Assembly (NCBI GenBank): GCA_026014805.1
Contig: JAOZHR010000022.1
Location: 1-64,000, forward strand
Length of the DNA: 64,000 nucleotides
From: Candidatus Bathyarchaeota archaeon
GTDB taxonomy: Archaea; Thermoproteota; Bathyarchaeia; Bathyarchaeales; SOJC01
Reading direction: 5' to 3'
Below, piece after piece: positions 61,202 through 64,000 of this stretch. A program made the translations under genes and the position numbers. The stretch's first letter is position 1. Every line of letters begins with the position of its first letter. The notes under the pieces were generated by a model that worked only from the letters and a program-made list of their open reading frames with translations, did no database searches and was not told the DNA's origin.

Positions 61202-62185
61202 ATGAAAGAAATTTTTGTTCTAAGCGAACACAGGCAAGGACAGATCAGAGACATAACCTTTGAAATGTTAGCCAAAGGTAAGGAATTGGCTGAGAAAACA
61301 AACACAGAACTAACAGTAGTGCTATTCGGGAAAGATGTCAAAGAACAAGCAAAAACTCTTTCAGAATACGCAAAAAAGGTTCTGTTGGTTGAAGATGCAA
61401 AGTTGGAGAATTTTAACTCAGAAACCTATCAGAAAATACTATCCAATTTAATAAGAGAACGCAAGCCATTATTAACCTTAATTGGGCACACCTCTTTTGG
61501 TATGGATTTGGCGCCATGCCTCGCTGTTTCGTTGGATGTACCCTTAGCAACGGACTGCATAGACCTAAGATTTAAAAATGGGACATTAACTGTGACACGT
61601 CAGATGTATGGTGGCAAAGTAAACGTCAATGCAGTGCTTCGTAAAGCAGAAAATTACATCGTGACTGTTCGACAAGCATCTTTCCCAGCTGGAAAGAAGA
61701 CTTCTACAAATGGAGAAATTATTGAAATTCCTTCTCCTATTTCCGAGGAAACAGCGGAAAAACGCTTTATCAAATACGTTTTGCCTCCTCCCGGCGGCGT
61801 AGATATAACAGCTGCGGATGTGCTCGTAGGAATTGGGCGCGGGATAAAAGACGAAAGTGATATTCCTCCAATAGAAGAACTGGCAACAACCCTTGGAGCT
61901 GTATTAGCCTGTTCACGTCCCATCGTAGATAAAGGATGGCTTCCTAACGACCGCCAAATAGGCAGTTCTGGAAAGACCGTTAAACCGAAACTTTACATAG
62001 CCCTCGGAATAAGCGGTGCCTTCCAACATGTCCTCGGGATGAAGAACTCGGATCTAATCATCGCAATAAACAAGGATCCACACGCACCTATATTCAGTGT
62101 AGCTGACTATGGTATCGTGGAAGACCTCTTCAAAATAGTTCCGCCCCTAAAAAGCAAAGTAAATGAACTAAAAGGAAAAAGGTAA
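61202..62185 (+). CDS. etfA: Electron transfer flavoprotein alpha subunit
   Basis: A 327-residue EtfA. The FAD domain has VGIGRGIKDESD, ACSRPIVDKGWLPNDRQIGSSG, LYIALGISGAFQHVLGM and IIAINKDPHAPIFSVADYGIV. The Etf pair takes electrons from acyl-CoA dehydrogenases or lactate-type dehydrogenases, so the neighbouring HdrA could be coupled to oxidation of an acyl-CoA or hydroxyacid. The etfA ATG follows etfB stop without a gap. Extra ferredoxin domain is absent. Confidence 0.95.
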   Translation: MKEIFVLSEHRQGQIRDITFEMLAKGKELAEKTNTELTVVLFGKDVKEQAKTLSEYAKKVLLVEDAKLENFNSETYQKILSNLIRERKPLLTLIGHTSFGMDLAPCLAVSLDVPLATDCIDLRFKNGTLTVTRQMYGGKVNVNAVLRKAENYIVTVRQASFPAGKKTSTNGEIIEIPSPISEETAEKRFIKYVLPPPGGVDITAADVLVGIGRGIKDESDIPPIEELATTLGAVLACSRPIVDKGWLPNDRQIGSSGKTVKPKLYIALGISGAFQHVLGMKNSDLIIAINKDPHAPIFSVADYGIVEDLFKIVPPLKSKVNELKGKR

Positions 62186-62390
62186 CGCAATCAAACTTTT
62201 TGCCCGTTCCATCGATGCCCACTTCGAATTTCTTCATGATCTCCATTTTCCTAAGCCACAAAGAATCCTCTTTCTCAAATCAGGGTGATACCTTGAAGGC
62301 TGAGTTGTTAATTTCTGAGTTCAACTATGCTTTAGCAAGACGCAATATTTAATACACAGCCATACACTTTAATTGTACAGGAGAGCAACG
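62186..62390. promoter_or_regulatory. Intergenic region with promoter of the secretion-ATPase gene
   Basis: ATATTTAATAC near 62346 is a TATA-like box 45 bases before the TTG start at 62391; AGGAG lies 7 bases before the start. I see no other feature. Confidence 0.4.
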
Positions 62391-64000
62391 TTGCAACACT
62401 TGAAAAAAGCGTCAGCGAAACTAAAAGATTCTCTAAAAAAAATTAAGTTGCCACGATTCCGTAAGTCACCTATGCAAATGGTTGTTCAAAAAGCACCACC
62501 AAAACCAGTGCCCAGGGGTTTCAAGATTATTGAGAGATATCCGTTGTATGAACCTTTTGCACATGTGGCTATAGTGCAGAACCCAAAAACTGGTGAATAC
62601 AAATATATACTTGACGAGTTACAGCTGGATCCGTTGGAACAGAATATCTACAATCGTGTTTTGGATGTTTTGCTGGCTGAGATAGATTCTCCAAAAGAGG
62701 AAATTGATGATCCTAGAAAGTTTTTTGCCACAGAAGCCAGACAAATCGTCGACAAATACCGTATCAGCCTAGGATGGTTACCCGATGTTTCTTGGTACAA
62801 AATCCTATATCACGCTGAGCGAGACCTCGTCGGCTTCGGAAGAATTGACCCACTTATGCGTGATCCTAACATCGAAGACATATCATGCGACGGTATCCAA
62901 AAATCAGTTTACATATGGCACCGAAAATACGAAAGTCTCGAAACCAACCTCATTTTCCGAGAAGATCCCGAATTGGACAACTTGGTAGTTAAGCTAGTTC
63001 ACATGGGTGGACAACATGTAAGCTCTGCATTCCCTATAGTTGACGCCTCACTTCCCGGAAAACATAGACTTGCTGTATGCTATCGACGCGAAATTACGCC
63101 TTTTGGCACAGCTTTCACTATACGGAAATTCAGAGAAGACCCATATTCTATCATTGACTTGATTAACCTCGGAACCTTCTCTGAAGAGATAGCTGCGTAT
63201 TTCTGGTTATGTCTAGAAAATAGAGCATCAGTCATGATTTTGGGAGGCACAGCATCCGGGAAAACAACAGCATTGAATGCTCTTGCCTGCCTTATTAAGC
63301 CAGGTAGCAAACTAATCACAATTGAGGAAACCGCTGAGCTGAATCTTTCTCATGAGAACTGGATTTCGTTGATTTCAAGAAGGAGTTATGGACTTGGTAA
63401 AAACCAAACAGGTGAAGTGACACTTTTTGATCTTGTAAAAACTTCGATGAGACATAGGCCAGACGTTCTCATAGTAGGGGAGATTCGAGGCGCAGAAGCC
63501 TATGTCCTATTTCAGGCAATGGCAACAGGTCATGGTGGTATGAGCACAATGCACGCTGAAGACATTGATTCTGCGGTTAAGCGTCTCACCCAGAAGCCTA
63601 TGAATATTGCACCTGCATACATTCCGCTCTTGAACATTGTGTTATCTATTCAAAGGGTTCACTTAGAAGTAGAGGGGGAAACGAAAGCATTTAGACGTGT
63701 GATGGAAATAAGTGAAGTTGCTAACTACGAGGATTATCGAAGGATTTTCAAATGGCAACCTACGAAAGACGATTACATATCTTCATTTGACGATAGCGTT
63801 ATGTTGCCTTACATGTCTGAACGCACCGACATGGACAGAAAAGATTTGGAAAAGGAGATTGAGCAACGTAGAAAAGTGTTGCATTGGATGAGAGAACAAA
63901 ACATTCGCAGCTACAAAGATGTTGCAGCAATTATTGCAGAATATTATGCTAGACCAGAAGAATTCTACAAAAAAGTTTCAATAGGAGAAATAGAAGCACT
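62391..64000 (+). CDS. Type II/IV secretion-system (pilus/archaellum-type) ATPase, 3' end outside the window
   Basis: An open frame of 536 codons continues past the right edge. The start is TTG 62391 with AGGAG 7 bases upstream. After a basic helical N-terminus (LKKASAKLKDSLKKIKLPRF) it has the GspE/FlaI N-domain, then GFGRIDPLMRDPNIEDISCD, Walker A LGGTASGKTTAL (near residue 285), DVLIVGEIRGAEAYVLFQA (Walker B) and TGHGGMSTMHAEDIDSAVKRL. This ATPase drives assembly of type IV pili or archaella. Membrane partner (FlaJ/TadC) would be expected next, outside the window. Confidence 0.93.
   Translation, partial: MQHLKKASAKLKDSLKKIKLPRFRKSPMQMVVQKAPPKPVPRGFKIIERYPLYEPFAHVAIVQNPKTGEYKYILDELQLDPLEQNIYNRVLDVLLAEIDSPKEEIDDPRKFFATEARQIVDKYRISLGWLPDVSWYKILYHAERDLVGFGRIDPLMRDPNIEDISCDGIQKSVYIWHRKYESLETNLIFREDPELDNLVVKLVHMGGQHVSSAFPIVDASLPGKHRLAVCYRREITPFGTAFTIRKFREDPYSIIDLINLGTFSEEIAAYFWLCLENRASVMILGGTASGKTTALNALACLIKPGSKLITIEETAELNLSHENWISLISRRSYGLGKNQTGEVTLFDLVKTSMRHRPDVLIVGEIRGAEAYVLFQAMATGHGGMSTMHAEDIDSAVKRLTQKPMNIAPAYIPLLNIVLSIQRVHLEVEGETKAFRRVMEISEVANYEDYRRIFKWQPTKDDYISSFDDSVMLPYMSERTDMDRKDLEKEIEQRRKVLHWMREQNIRSYKDVAAIIAEYYARPEEFYKKVSIGEIEA

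Noticed and set aside
1-64000. CRISPR array, cas genes or complete insertion sequence
   Set aside because: No regular direct repeats with spacers, no cas-type proteins and no intact transposase were found.
1-64000. rRNA or complete tRNA genes, replication origin
   Set aside because: Only the tRNA-like 3' half at 53876 was found; no origin boxes or orc1/cdc6 gene are visible, so none is claimed.

Overview
The window is a piece of an archaeal chromosome. The evidence is a full archaeal information-processing set: Rpo12 (RpoP), aIF2/IF5B-type initiation factor, EF-1alpha, ribosomal proteins S7, S12, L7Ae, S28e and L24e, a stand-alone XPF-type nuclease, Taw1 and Trm5 for wyosine tRNA modification, CofD for coenzyme F420, and inositol-1-phosphate synthase for archaeal lipids. 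Family-B DNA polymerase, heterodisulfide-reductase modules, ferredoxin-dependent 2-oxoacid oxidoreductase and a tungstate transporter point to an anaerobe living on organic compounds. A member of the Bathyarchaeia or a related lineage is plausible, but that is inference: no rRNA gene is present. TTG and GTG starts are frequent, and many genes have a TATA-like box about 25-30 bp before the expected transcript start.

Left part (1-13.2 kb): an amino-acid catabolism strand (5-oxoprolinase PxpA/B/C and a 2,4-diaminopentanoate dehydrogenase-like enzyme) lies back to back with a compact + strand operon. That operon encodes an HdrC-GltD fusion, an HdrA-MvhD fusion and the four subunits KorDABC of a 2-oxoacid:ferredoxin oxidoreductase, and looks like a dedicated electron-transfer machine. 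Next come a small phosphodiesterase, an HD hydrolase, endonuclease V, a translin-family protein and Taw1.

Middle (13.2-43.8 kb): a frameshifted serine hydroxymethyltransferase-like gene, a large membrane-anchored surface protein, CofD, an overlooked rpoP, Trm5, aIF2 and the L7Ae-S28e-L24e cluster. The cluster and aIF2 are separated by the wreck of a radical-SAM/SPASM gene. Then XPF nuclease, EF-1alpha, a DRG-like GTPase with an altered P-loop, S7/S12, an integrase remnant, a YcaQ-like protein, a JAMM protease, lipoate ligase, an exonuclease-poor PolB, a nucleotide-sugar cluster that includes a probable pseudo-dehydrogenase, GMP synthase and the WtpABC tungstate/molybdate transporter.

Right part (43.8-64 kb): a 1.4-kb intergenic region with a long hairpin, a perfect palindrome and a small ORF; a cytosolic reductive-dehalogenase homologue; MscS; and two convergent inositol-phosphate synthase paralogues flanking an islet with a restriction-modification pair and decayed mobile-type genes. 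Further on are a tRNA 3'-half-like sequence, class I fumarase, and a second electron-transfer locus (HdrD-like protein divergent from HdrA-EtfB-EtfA) in which the MvhD-like tail of HdrA has lost its cysteines. The window ends inside a type IV pilus/archaellum-type secretion ATPase.

The strongest candidates for unusual biology are the two differently wired HdrA systems, the UDP-sugar pseudo-dehydrogenase, the short PolB, the GTPase with Arg in its P-loop, and the reductive-dehalogenase homologue.
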